A DNA stretch of 64,000 nucleotides from Leptasterias polaris. Its lineage: Eukaryota; Echinodermata; Asteroidea; Forcipulatida; Asteriidae. The DNA lies in NCBI GenBank assembly GCA_037783415.1, contig JAZGTN010000027.1, forward strand, positions 3,868,001 to 3,932,000. Reading direction: 5' to 3'. Shown in pieces: positions 46,366 through 56,157 of this stretch. Every line of letters starts with the position of its first letter. Positions within the stretch are counted from its first letter, which is position 1. The notes beneath the pieces were generated by a model. The model worked only from the letters and a program-made list of their open reading frames with translations. It ran no database searches and had not been told where the DNA came from. A program made the translations under genes and the position numbers.

Positions 46366-48160
46366 TTAATATAAATAAGATGTTACAAGAATAACTGATG
46401 CACTATTGTTATGTTCTACACAATATTTGTCAAAATCAAAAACAAAGCTTTTAATACAACTAGATATGCTATTACACAATAATCGTAATGACTTAACAAA
46501 TTACCAAAGAATAAGATTTCCTCTCGCAATAATCAAAATGCTGCAACATCACATAATTTTTACAAATGTAACCATACGATTGTTAGTATTAAAAAATACT
46601 GACGTTCAATCTAAAATCTCAGTGATGAAAACGTTTATGCTCAAATGCTAATGTGTTAGAGAAATAATTCCCCACGAATTACTGTAGTAACAGGTCGATG
46701 AATTTTTGTTTGAATTTCAAAAATGACACTGCTTATTTAACATGTCGCAAAGGGAAAGAGCTCGCTTTGAACGTCGATTATTTGTTGTTTTTCACTAAAA
46801 AACGACTACTGAGTTTGATGACAGTTTTTACAGGTTTGTTTTATGGTGTGTTTGTTGAAAACTTGAGAATGAGAATTAATTTACTCTTCCCGAAAACAAT
46901 GATGTACTTTCCCTTAACAAATACCTTCTCATCTTCGAACCGGGGATCGATTAGTGATCAACTTGAGCAACCTGATATTCTATTGGACGAATCAAAAGAG
47001 GGAATCAGAAGAATGTTCTATTACTTTAGAAACCCAAATCTGTACAAAACTTTCTAAAATAATAACATTTCTAAACTATCTCAGAAAAGTGTCAGTTCTC
47101 ATTCAGTAAAATTGGTTCAACGTTTAATTTAAAAAAAGTTTTATAATTCCAACCAAGTATATAGCTGATTGGACAACTACACATTATGCATCAGTGGAGC
47201 TTTCACTATAAACACTAAGATGTAACGAGACTGTCTAAAATTATTCCAACAAAGCATGCAGACTGATATGGGACAAAAATGTGTTTCAACACCTGAGACG
47301 CAGAATGGTTCACGAGAGTGTCCATGGTTTTCCAAATTGATTGAACTTGTGACAGTTGTGGACAACCAAATTGAATTGCTTAGACCCAAATATTATTGTT
47401 TGACCTTTGAAAAGCGAATTATCGTTGTGATTTTTATTAAGAAAACGAATCCGTGTTGAGAGGTATAGGTTTGTTTTCATTCCCATCTTTTCCCCAAATG
47501 CGTTTAAACACGATGAATTATTTACAGTTAAGCAATAACAAATAAAGCAGTTTAAACCATTTCATTAAACATTTTCTCAGCTTGAAAAAAGCGATTAAAA
47601 ATATCCTAGAAACATCCAGGCGCTCAACCTTATTATTTCTAAACAAGTATACGTAATATTTCCAACTGTGTTAAAAATTGCATCATGTTGTTAATACTAA
47701 GACATCAACAAAGCAAAATTGTAAGCCAAAAGTACAATTTTGAAAATGTCAAAACACATTTATTTTTACAAATGTACGTGTTTGATACACTTGAATTCGT
47801 AACGTTATTAATCTGTGCATGCATTTAAATAATCATAAATAAAGTGCTTCACTCGTGGTTAACAATTTTTTTTACTTGCTTGGAATAAAGACAGTATTTT
47901 CGTCGAAAAAGTGCAAAATGCTTAAGTTCCTTTAAAATCAACATAAATTAATCAATCAATAAATTAATAATTCATTAAATTTGAACCCCAACAATAGGCA
48001 ACGATGATGGGATTGCCTTTTCTTGGGCCTACAAAGATTGTAACAGACTGTAGAAAATAAAAACTAAGAATGATTTGCATATGGCTATCGTAACAGTCAT
48101 TGGCGGTCTTTCTGTTTGACACATTATTAACCAATTTGTTTCTTAGCCTTGCAGAAATTA

Positions 48161-48477
48161 TTAGAACTTTGGATCGAAATCATTAATACATGGCACAGTG
48201 AAATTGAATTCGGCCTCTATTTCATAGGCTCTGAAACGTACAAACCAGCTGGACTGAGGTGGTGTTGTAGCGTTGTAGGTCAGGGTAGACTCTGGCACCC
48301 CTTGGACTGCTAGCTCGAAGAGACCGTTATCGTACGTGATCATGACTGGTACGCCGATGTAGTTTACGTCACGAATATACTTAATGTTTGTGTACTCAGG
48401 ATAGGAGGAATCCAGTTTACTGATGTGAAGACTTAAGGAGTCATACTGATAGCCCGGCTCGTCATAAGTCTCCCAAC
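48161..48477 (-). CDS. Terminal exon of the unrecognised secreted-type gene, copy 2
   Basis: Same exon borders as 33077-33390 (GATGCAG acceptor, TAA stop) and in frame, one codon longer. It keeps GWETY, SSYPE, DVNYIGVPVMITYDNGLF and QGVPESTLTYNATTPPQSSW. It differs in the segment after GWETY (EPGYQYDSLSLHISKLDSS), after SSYPE (YTNIKYIR) and near the end (FVRFRAYEIEAEF). Introns and downstream sequence are much more alike between copies. Suggests a functional paralogue under diversifying selection. Confidence 0.6.
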
Positions 48478-49363
48478 CTGCATCCAAGTAATTAAGAGTA
48501 ATCACAATATCAAGAACAATGTCATCATTATCAAAATTGTTCAGCGATTATCAAAATAAAGCGTGAATTTATCCTTGCATGCCTTTCAGTTATAATTGTT
48601 TGTATCATCTCATAATATTAACGTTAACACAAAAGTTTGTAATTTTTTCATTTGCTGCCGCATTGCTTCAATCTCGTAACCAGAGTGGTTATTAGAACAA
48701 ATTAAACAATTTATTAGTTAGTTCAATAATGTTTGAAAAGTGAAAGAATGTATATATCAAACTTTGAGATTTTGAAAATTCCAGTGCACATACGCAGCTC
48801 TTTCACACACACTCCACGGACATTTCTTTGTATGGGGAAAATTAACAAAAACAGTAGTGAAAACATTGTGTGGACGAAGGTCCAAATAGAGTTTCAAATC
48901 CCTACATTGTGTGGACCTCCTGATCTCAGGTCCACACATCATCGTAGTGCTTAAACACACAAAGAAAGGGGGAAAATTAAAGAAACCACATGGTAACTGT
49001 ACTGCAACTCAAAGCAGGATAATCACATGATTATTTCCCTTAAATTTACAATAAGCTAAAGGCCCTGTCACACCTTGACGTACGTTTTAGCCAGCGTATG
49101 CCGAAGTATCAAAGTTTCTCTAAAGCGCTGGCGAACGCTAAACTATCGATGTTTTTTCAGCTTTGAACGTATTGTGAACTGACTGGTGGCCCCTGCGGGC
49201 CGATCGGTGAAACCCGCTCGCTAGTGAAGCAGCTCCTGTCGCCCTTCTGTATTTTTGGTGTTTACATGTTGAGACAGAAATAAAAGAGCTCCCATTCGGA
49301 TGCCAGAAACCAGAGAAATAGTCCACCTTGTATCCTTCAAAGTTGTGTGTTCGAAAGCTACAT

Positions 49364-49381
49364 TGGTGACAGCGGCGGCAC
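49364..49381 (+). other. Primer-binding site of the gag element
   Basis: TGGTGACAGCGGCGGCAC, one base after the LTR end. Similar to the tRNA-Leu-type site at 9800, so the two LTR families are probably related. Confidence 0.6.
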
Positions 49382-49412
49382 ACTTTGGAGCAGGAGAAAA
49401 AGGTAAAATTTC

Positions 49413-51748
49413 GTGTTTATTTTTGGAAGCTCGACTCACCAGGCGAGGAAGTATGGCATCCGGCTCGCCACTGGGAGAGGACAGCGGGCGTGGGGGGGGG
49501 GGGGGGGTGGGGAGGCCAGACTGGCTCCCCAAGCTGCCAATCGTTTGTTACGGTGGATGACTTGCTGTATTTCTTTGAGGGAAGCCCCGGGGAGACCTTT
49601 GGGAACAGGAGGACAGGGCAGACGTGCTTTCACCCGAGGTCCTAGGGGGTCCTTGGACTCAGCCAAGATGGGCAGACAGGGGGAATTACCCGGAAAGCCA
49701 GGCCAGAACGGCGAAGCCCACGATGATGGGTTATTCGCTGGATTTTATGATTCAGTGGGCCTATATCGCTCCCATTCGGAGGCGTCTTGTTCTTACGAGG
49801 GGAGGGTTAGGTCAGATGGGTTGGGGGTTTCAGACAAAACTTCCATGCCCACACATATTTCCATGAATATGACAGGGCCACGTCGGTACCAATCGAAACC
49901 GTCGTGTTGCCCGCAAATCAATTCTCCGCAGATAGGGCCTTGTTCAGGGTCATGTTGTCCAGTAAGGGCGCTGTCGCTGGGCGTTCGGTACCACTCGGAA
50001 CCGATCGACCGTGTGCCGGAGCGTGACCGGGACGCACGGCTCGGCTCGGGGTCTTATATTCCGCAGTATTTCACTTCAGAGCAGCATTACGCTGCACACA
50101 CAGCTACGTCGGACGTGCAGGCCCACTCGGAGCCGTACTGTCCGACAAGCATTTACACACCACCGACACATTTCACATCAGAGCAGCCTCACGCTGCATA
50201 CACAGCTACGTCGGACGTGCAGGCCCGCTCGGAGCCGTACTGTCCGACAAGCATTCACGCACCACCGACACATTTCACTTCAGAGCAGCCCCACGCTGTG
50301 CACACAATTATGTCGGACGCACGGATCCACTCGGAGCCGTCCTGCCCGGCACGCACTCACACACCACTGACTTATTACACTTCAGAGCAGCCCCACGCTG
50401 CACACACGTTTACGTCGGACGCACGGGCCCACATGGAGCCGTCCCGTCCGACACGCATTTACACGCCACCGATATATTTCACTTCAGAGCGGCCCCACAC
50501 TGCATACACATCTCCGTCGGACACACGGGTCCACTCGGAACCGTCTCGTCCGACATGCACTCACGCCCCAGACACTTATTTCACATCAGGGCAGCCTCAT
50601 GCTGCACACAGAGCTACGTCGGACGTGCAGGCCCACTCGGAGCCGTACCGTCCGACAAGCCTCCACACACCACCGACACACTTCACTTCTGAGCGGCCCC
50701 ACGCTGCATACACATCGGACACACGGGCCCACTCGGAGCCAGCTCGTCCGACATGCACTCACACCCCAGACACGTATTGCACTCCAGAGCAGCCCCACGT
50801 TTTTACGTCGGACGCACGGATCCAATCGGAGCCGTTCCGTCCGACATACATTCACATGCCACCGACATATTTCACATCAGGGCTGCCCCACGCTGCGTAC
50901 ACATCTCCGTCGGACTCATGGATCCACTCGGAGCCGTCCTGTCCAGCGTGCATAACGCATCAGAGAGACCAACAGCTTCGGCAGGGACCTACAGGCCATT
51001 GATGCTCCCGGATAAATTCGACGGAGTCTCCTCATGGGCAGATTACCTTGTTCACTTCGAGAGCGTCGCCATGGTCAACCAATGGAGCGAAGCAGAGAAA
51101 GCAATGTTTCTAGCTTCGCACCTGCGAGGATTGGCGCAGGAGGCCTTGGCTGACATGGTGCCTGAAGCAAGACAAAGTTACTCTTCCATTTTGGAGCAGC
51201 CCCACACATTTACGTCGGATGCACGGATCCAATCGGAGCCGTCCCGTCTGACATACATTCACATGCCACCGACATATTTCACATCAGGGCTGCCCCATGC
51301 TGCATACACTTCTCCGTCGGGCGCACGGATCCACTCGGAGCCGTCCCGTCCGACACGCATTCACGCACGAGACGCTTATTTCCCTTCACAGCAGGCCCAC
51401 GCTGCATACACATCTCCGTCGGACGCACGGATCCACTCGGAGCCGTCCTGTCCAGCGTGCATTAACGCATCAGAGAGACCGACAGCTTCGGCAGGGACCC
51501 GCAGGCCATTGATGCTCCCGGATAAATTCGACGGAGTCTCCTCGTTGGCAGATTACCTTATTCACTTCGAGAGCGTCGCCATGGTCAACCAATGGAGCGA
51601 AGCAGAGAAAGCAATGTTTCTAGCTTCGCACCTGCGAGGATTGGCGCAGGAGGCCTTGGCTGACATGGTGCCCGAAGCAAGACAAAGTTACTCTTCCATT
51701 TTGGAGTATTTCGAGGAACGATTTGGGGAAGCGGCCAAGATCCCGTGA
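49413..51748 (+). pseudogene. Gag polyprotein with 39-residue repeats and duplicated gag core
   Basis: The open frame 49413-51002 carries about ten ~39-residue repeats (PPTHFTSEQPHAAYT, SDVQAHSEPYCPTS). Near 50953 one base is missing compared with the second copy (CATAACG against CATTAACG), which breaks the frame. Reading continues in 50753-51748. The gag core (LPDKFDGVSSWADYLVHFES, WSEAEKAMFLASHLRGLAQE) occurs twice, 51000-51196 and 51510-51745, because a ~400-500-bp segment is tandemly duplicated. The core matches Ty3/gypsy-type gag. The N-terminal part spans a G run at 49494-49507, so the start is uncertain. Confidence 0.65.
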
Positions 51749-52259
51749 CATCGGGCCCAACTATCGATGCACACTAGAGGTCGGGGGAGTCGCGGGAAAG
51801 GGTTCACGACCCCTCGGAACAAACCCCAGTGGTATTAACGAGGCGGGGACAAAAAAACCACCGGCCGCAGGCCTGTTGCAAACATTGCGACCGAGAGTTC
51901 AACCGGATGGCAAACTTGACACGCCACCTGAAGTGGAGCTGCCCTGTCTCTACCGGGTGAAGCCGTACTGGTGCCCCTATGGGTGCGGGCAGGCATTCTT
52001 TCGGCCCCAACTGCTTCCCCTGCACCTGAAACACTGCGCCCTTCGCCCAGGACTAGTGGGCAGAGTCGGAGTGGCAGAAGATGAACTAAATGATTACGCC
52101 AGCGACACGGAGTTGGACGAGGGGCGGATGGAAAAGGAGGGTTGCGACCACTCGGAGCGCCTTCCAACGGTTCCGTCCGACCCAACGCCACCTGGACCGT
52201 CAGGAGGGGGGATTTCGACCATTCGGACCGATCCCCGTCTCCACACCCACCACGTCTAA
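51723..52259 (+). CDS. C2H2-finger ORF of the gag element, 178 aa
   Basis: Overlaps the gag end. Residues ~85-110 hold YWCPYGCGQAFFRPQLLPLH and LKHC, a C2H2-type finger (C-x3-C ... H-x3-C variant). The downstream part is acidic, then proline-rich. It may be the nucleic-acid-binding C-terminal part of gag, reached by frameshift, or an acquired domain. It overlaps the next ORF in another frame. Confidence 0.45.
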   Translation: MGKRPRSRDIGPNYRCTLEVGGVAGKGSRPLGTNPSGINEAGTKKPPAAGLLQTLRPRVQPDGKLDTPPEVELPCLYRVKPYWCPYGCGQAFFRPQLLPLHLKHCALRPGLVGRVGVAEDELNDYASDTELDEGRMEKEGCDHSERLPTVPSDPTPPGPSGGGISTIRTDPRLHTHHV

Positions 52260-52984
52260 CCAGACAACCATCGCCGGTCGGTCACCATCGGCATGAGGCC
52301 GAAAGCAACACCCAACGGCCGGCATCACCACCTCTACTGGAGCTGAGTGACCCCCTCTCTCCGGAGGTCAGACTGGGCGAGGCAGGCCGCCTCCAGTTGG
52401 AGCGGCCTCTGACGCCATCTCCCTCAGCGGTGGAGGGTGGTCCCGAGGAGAGTCCCCTCTGGTGGAGCCGAGGGCGTGGCCGACGTAAGCATCTGGCTGG
52501 ACGAGTAGGCGCGACCCCCCGCTTCACCGCATCGCCCATCCGGACAGATGGCAACACACAGACGGAGAACGCCGCGCGGCCAACCTCTCCTGCACCCCTG
52601 CCCCTGGGCCACGGTCTGACGCTTGGTGTCCCCTTGGGCTCTGTCATAACCTTCCCCAACGGCACTCGTTGGTCAGTCACCGTGACGGGAACTGCCTGCG
52701 ACACCACTACCGCTATGGAGGAGCCCCTCTGCGCGCCTCACAGGGACGAATGGCGCCTGGAACAGGTCCCCTGGAGATTGCTACAGATTTACGATGGCCA
52801 GCAGTACGGGCAGTACTACGTCGATCCCTCCGTCGCCAACCAATCTTTCCTTGGAGGACTGCTGCCGCCCGGAGCACCTCCACCTCCCCGCTTCCCCGAC
52901 GGAGTCCCCGCCCATTTTTGGGAGCAGCTGTTCCGGCAGACGGAGACGCAGCGGGGCCCGCCGCTACGCCCGACTTCCCCATAG
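52142..52984 (+). CDS. Downstream ORF of the gag element, 280 aa, unrecognised
   Basis: Proline/serine-rich first half, then a more ordered part (LGVPLGSVITFPNGTRWSVT, WRLLQIYDGQQYGQYYVDPS). No polymerase, protease or integrase motif, so the space where pol would lie is taken by this frame. Ends about 110 bp before the polypurine tract. Opposite-strand frames are shadows of the GC-rich sequence. Confidence 0.4.
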   Translation: MRPLGAPSNGSVRPNATWTVRRGDFDHSDRSPSPHPPRLTRQPSPVGHHRHEAESNTQRPASPPLLELSDPLSPEVRLGEAGRLQLERPLTPSPSAVEGGPEESPLWWSRGRGRRKHLAGRVGATPRFTASPIRTDGNTQTENAARPTSPAPLPLGHGLTLGVPLGSVITFPNGTRWSVTVTGTACDTTTAMEEPLCAPHRDEWRLEQVPWRLLQIYDGQQYGQYYVDPSVANQSFLGGLLPPGAPPPPRFPDGVPAHFWEQLFRQTETQRGPPLRPTSP

Positions 52985-53096
52985 TTCCTCGTCTTGATTT
53001 CTCTTTGTATTTGCCATTGTGAAGGAGTTGCTTCGCTGGCGAGCGATGGCGCTCGCTGCCTGCTTCTGGGATAAGCAGGGTCCTAGGAGGGGGCAG

Positions 53097-53175
53097 TGTA
53101 ACGGGCACCGATTGGCCAGTAGGGGGCGCCAGCACGACTCCCCGTCGGAGAACTGACTGGTGGCCCTGACTGGTG
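53097..53175 (+). repeat. Partial 3' LTR of the gag element
   Basis: Starts TGTAACGGGCACC and stops at GAACTGACTGGTGGCCC, then TGACTGGTG. Its start resembles the LTRs at 9452 and 11323. Confidence 0.6.
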
Positions 53176-53189
53176 GTATTAATTGCATA

Positions 53190-54180
53190 CAGAATTGTAT
53201 TATTGTTTATTACATACTAAACGAATATAACAGGTTACACAAAACAAGGACAAGGACTAGGACAATATGACGCGGACGTAGGCCTTCTGCACTGCAGTAA
53301 AATAATGGTCAAGAAGGTCAATCGGCAGAGAAAATGTAGAAAAAGATTACATTTATGAATGAAAAAATGAAAAAAAAAATGAAAAAATCAATTCAGCTAT
53401 TATGTAGTATCATATTTTTCCCGTAACATACACTTCAATTTTTTCTTAAATAAGTAACGACTGTTCACGCATTTAATGTCATTATTTAAGGAATTCCAAA
53501 ACTTAGGACCTTGATAACGAATTCCTTTTTGGGCAAATGTATGTACGTACATATGGAATATGGATGTCACTGGTGTGCCTGGTAAAGTGATGATGAACAA
53601 AGGTATTTTAAATGAACATAGATTGAAAATAATTAGGTAGTTCATGTTTAAAGAACTGATACATAAAGACTCCTAATTGGAGTAATAAATTAATATCATT
53701 AACTTTAAGAGTCTTATGTCTAATGAATAATGGGTTTGAGCATGGAGGTAGGCCTACCTCCATGGTTTGAGTGAGCTCTAAAGTCTACATTGTCAATAAT
53801 TCTCAGTGCCCCTTTTTGTAAAATGAAAATTCTTTTTGCAAGATGAGTGTTACCCCAGGCAAGTAATACCATAGGTAACATGAGTTAAAATTAAAGTGTT
53901 ATAAATTTTAAGTAAAATCTCAGAGGGAAAGACATATTTCAGTTTATTGATAATGCCTATGTTCCTAGATATTAGTTTACAAAGGTGTAATGTGATGACT
54001 CCAATCTAGTTTAGTATCAATAAACAGACCCAGGAATTTAATACAGTCAGTTTGAATAATTGGTGCACTACCAAACAAAATATCATGAGAAAGACATGTA
54101 ACTGTGTTGCTGAATAACATAAAACTTGTTTTACCAATATTAATAGATAATTTATTCGCTTTAATCCAGTTTGAAACATG
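53190..54180 (-). pseudogene. LINE reverse transcriptase 3' fragment
   Basis: On the minus strand SNWIKANKLSINIGKTSFML, IKFLGLFIDTKLDWSHHI (53977-54180) and, further on, TFAQKGIRYQGPKFWNSLNN with LFKKKLKCML (53400-53645) are the late RT blocks and C-terminus of a non-LTR element. A frameshifted stretch lies between. The 3' UTR extends toward 53190. Confidence 0.75.
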
Positions 54181-54182
54181 AA

Positions 54183-54320
54183 CGTGTTGCCGGTGTGGAC
54201 GGAGATTCTGTCCCCCGGTTTCTGTCCCCCCGGTGAAGATCTGTCCCCCGGACAACTTTACCTGGCTTGTCTATGCTACAATGTCCCCCGAGACAGTATC
54301 TCCTAGGATAAACTGTCTGT
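54183..54320. repeat. Dispersed repeat rich in TGTCCCCCGG, copy 2
   Basis: Nearly identical to 34225-34365. Here it continues past AAACTGTC into CTGTCGTGCTCAACGGAG and related motifs. It appears to have cut the LINE fragment on its left. Confidence 0.8.
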
Positions 54321-54720
54321 CGTGCTCAACGGAGATCATGTCCTCCAACGGAGAATTATGTCCCACAGGCATGAACGTCCACCGACGGAACTACTTTAAT
54401 AAACTTGCTTTATTAACCCGCACTTTGCTGGTTTATAATATAAGTATTATCTATTTGTCAATTTAGTCAACATTGATTCACCAATGTAATAATTTGTGTG
54501 TGTGTGTGTATTTATATATTTTCTAACATATTTTTGTTCAGCCCTACACCCCATTTTCCCGTATTTTGTATTTATTTAGCCTCATATTTAGCCTCATTCA
54601 CTTGTTCTTATTTACTTGTTGAAATGATTCAACGGAGCATTAATATTCCATATGTACTTTTTGAAAGATTTGCATTGAAGTTAATATAATTGAACTAAAT
54701 TGCAGTAAAACAATAATAAA
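54321..54720. other. No gene recognised
   Basis: Starts with further GGAGA-TGTCC motifs belonging to the preceding repeat, then AT-rich sequence with a short (TG)n run at 54497-54510. Confidence 0.5.
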
Positions 54721-54829
54721 CTAGACATTAGGTGTTTGTGGACAAACACAGAGCTGTTCCGGTTTTTCTGATTCATAAAATGTTTTAACAATAAACAAGA
54801 AATCACAAACATTACGACATTATGACATG

Positions 54830-55505
54830 TGGTTCGGGAGATATGATTATCTCAAATTATGAGCTTCCTGTTAAGACCGGAAAGAAAGGGCAACATGGGG
54901 TCACGGTTACCCAAGGCTTATCTCCAATGCCCAAGGAGTCTATAACTGAAAATAAATTGAAAATCAGTTTGGTAGTTCTTGAGATATGGTCCACTTCCGG
55001 TTGACCCTTTGGTAAAGGTCAACATGGGGTCATGGTTGTTACCCAAGGCTTATCTCCAATGCCCAAGGAGTCTATAACTGAAAATATATTGAAAATCGGT
55101 TCGGTAGTTCTTGAGATATGGTCCCACTTCCGGTTGACCAGGAAGTAAAGGTCAACATGGGGTCGCGGTTACCCAAGGCTAATCTGCAATGCCCAAGGAG
55201 TCTATAACTGAAATTTTTTTGAAAATCGGTTGTGTAGATCTTATGGTCCCACTTCCGGTTGACCCGGAAGTAAAGGTCAACATGGGGTCACGGTTACCCA
55301 AGGCTAATCTCCCATGCCCAAGGAGTCTAGAACTGAAAAAAGTTTGAAAATCGGTTGGGTAGTTCTTGAAATATGGTCTCACTTCCGGTTGACCCGGAAG
55401 TAAAGGTCAACATGAGGTCACGGTTACCCAAGGCTAATTTCCAATGCCCAAGGAGTCAATAACTGAAAAAAGTTTGAAAATCGGCTGTGTACTTCTTGAG
55501 ATATG
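54830..55505 (+). repeat. ~130-bp repeats, first block
   Basis: Each repeat has ACTTCCGGTTGACCCGGAAGT (a hairpin with 8-bp arms), AGGTCAACATGGGGTCACGG, TTACCCAAGGCTAAT, GCCCAAGGAGTCTATAACTG and a GAAAATCGGTTGTGTAGTTC end. The same repeats fill 56270-56955, 58730-59465, 60415-62090 and 63130-64000 in differing numbers. Minus-strand frames of 60-104 aa in them (LLGHGRLALGNRDPMLTF) come from the repeat. Confidence 0.92.
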
Positions 55506-55506
55506 G

Positions 55507-56157
55507 TGCTGAAAAGATTAACTAATTAAAGCTTTGAATTACCGTAATTTGACACCTGATGACGTCACAGTAACAAAAATGTGTTTTTCATACTAATAAA
55601 TTTGATAAGGTTCACGATGGTATGTAACTTATCCCAATCCAATGCCTTTTAACGAAAACCCTATTAGAACGTACGTATATCCTCTCTCGATTCCAATATC
55701 ACGGCAGTCTTTGACGCCTAGCCGTGATTGCGCAATCACGGCACAATTTGCTTCGTAGCCATGGTTTGTGTTTGAACCACCAAAACGTTACTAAAACGTT
55801 TTTGTTTATACGAAAAGAAAAAACACCTACAAATGACGTCATGATGACGTGACGAAAAATGTTAGACCGGAATCGACATCTACAATACAAGACGATGCCA
55901 TAACTGAAAATTGTTTGAAGATCGGATGTTTACTTCTTGAGATATGGTGTAAATCAGATTGGCTAATTAAATATTCATACAGCTGTGACGTGAATAATTA
56001 ATTAAGATTTGTAATCTAATTACATCTAAAATTCAAGTCAGGGCATAAGCTTTAATATGATATAGGATTTGTCTGCTTTTGATAATTCTAAGAATAACAT
56101 ATGGTCTTCGAAAGAGACACAGGTTAAGTCAATACGATTTTAGGGAAAGAAAGAAAA
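55507..56157 (+). repeat. Conserved ~650-bp module (first of the array)
   Basis: Recurs at 56955-57470, 57785-58450, 59470-60140 and 62088-62760, with a partial copy at 57597-57785. Contains CCTGATGACGTCACAG and AATGACGTCATGATGACGTG (CRE-like TGACGTCA) and a 22-bp perfect palindrome, GCCGTGATTGC / GCAATCACGGC (55721-55742; also 57173, 58010, 59690 and 62305). It ends in GAAAGAAAGAAAAATA. No ORF of note. Confidence 0.88.

Larger units (their letters stand above)
41389..49172 (+). repeat. Segmental duplication, copy 2
   Basis: Matches 23289-34090 in the same orientation without the CR1/L2 LINE, but with an extra 895-bp insertion at 44339-45234. The right end is cut by the LTR element starting near 49174. 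Confidence 0.92.
49174..53175 (+). mobile_element. Gag-only LTR retrotransposon with rearranged LTRs
   Basis: GC-rich block unlike its AT-rich surroundings. Left: part of an LTR (49174-49362, with AATAAA near 49281 and CA end) and a primer site at 49364. Right: GGAGGGGGCAG polypurine tract and an LTR start TGTAACGGGC at 53097. The two partial LTRs overlap only in GAACTGACTGGTGGCCC, so neither is complete. GTATT occurs at both outer borders (49169-49173 and 53176-53180) and could be the target duplication. Coding parts are gag-like with extra domains, and there is no pol. Confidence 0.75.

Noticed and set aside
55850..55920. Hammerhead ribozyme-like TGATGACGTGACGAAAA in the array module
   Set aside because: The conserved C before UGAUGA is replaced by A and no convincing stem I or III is seen.
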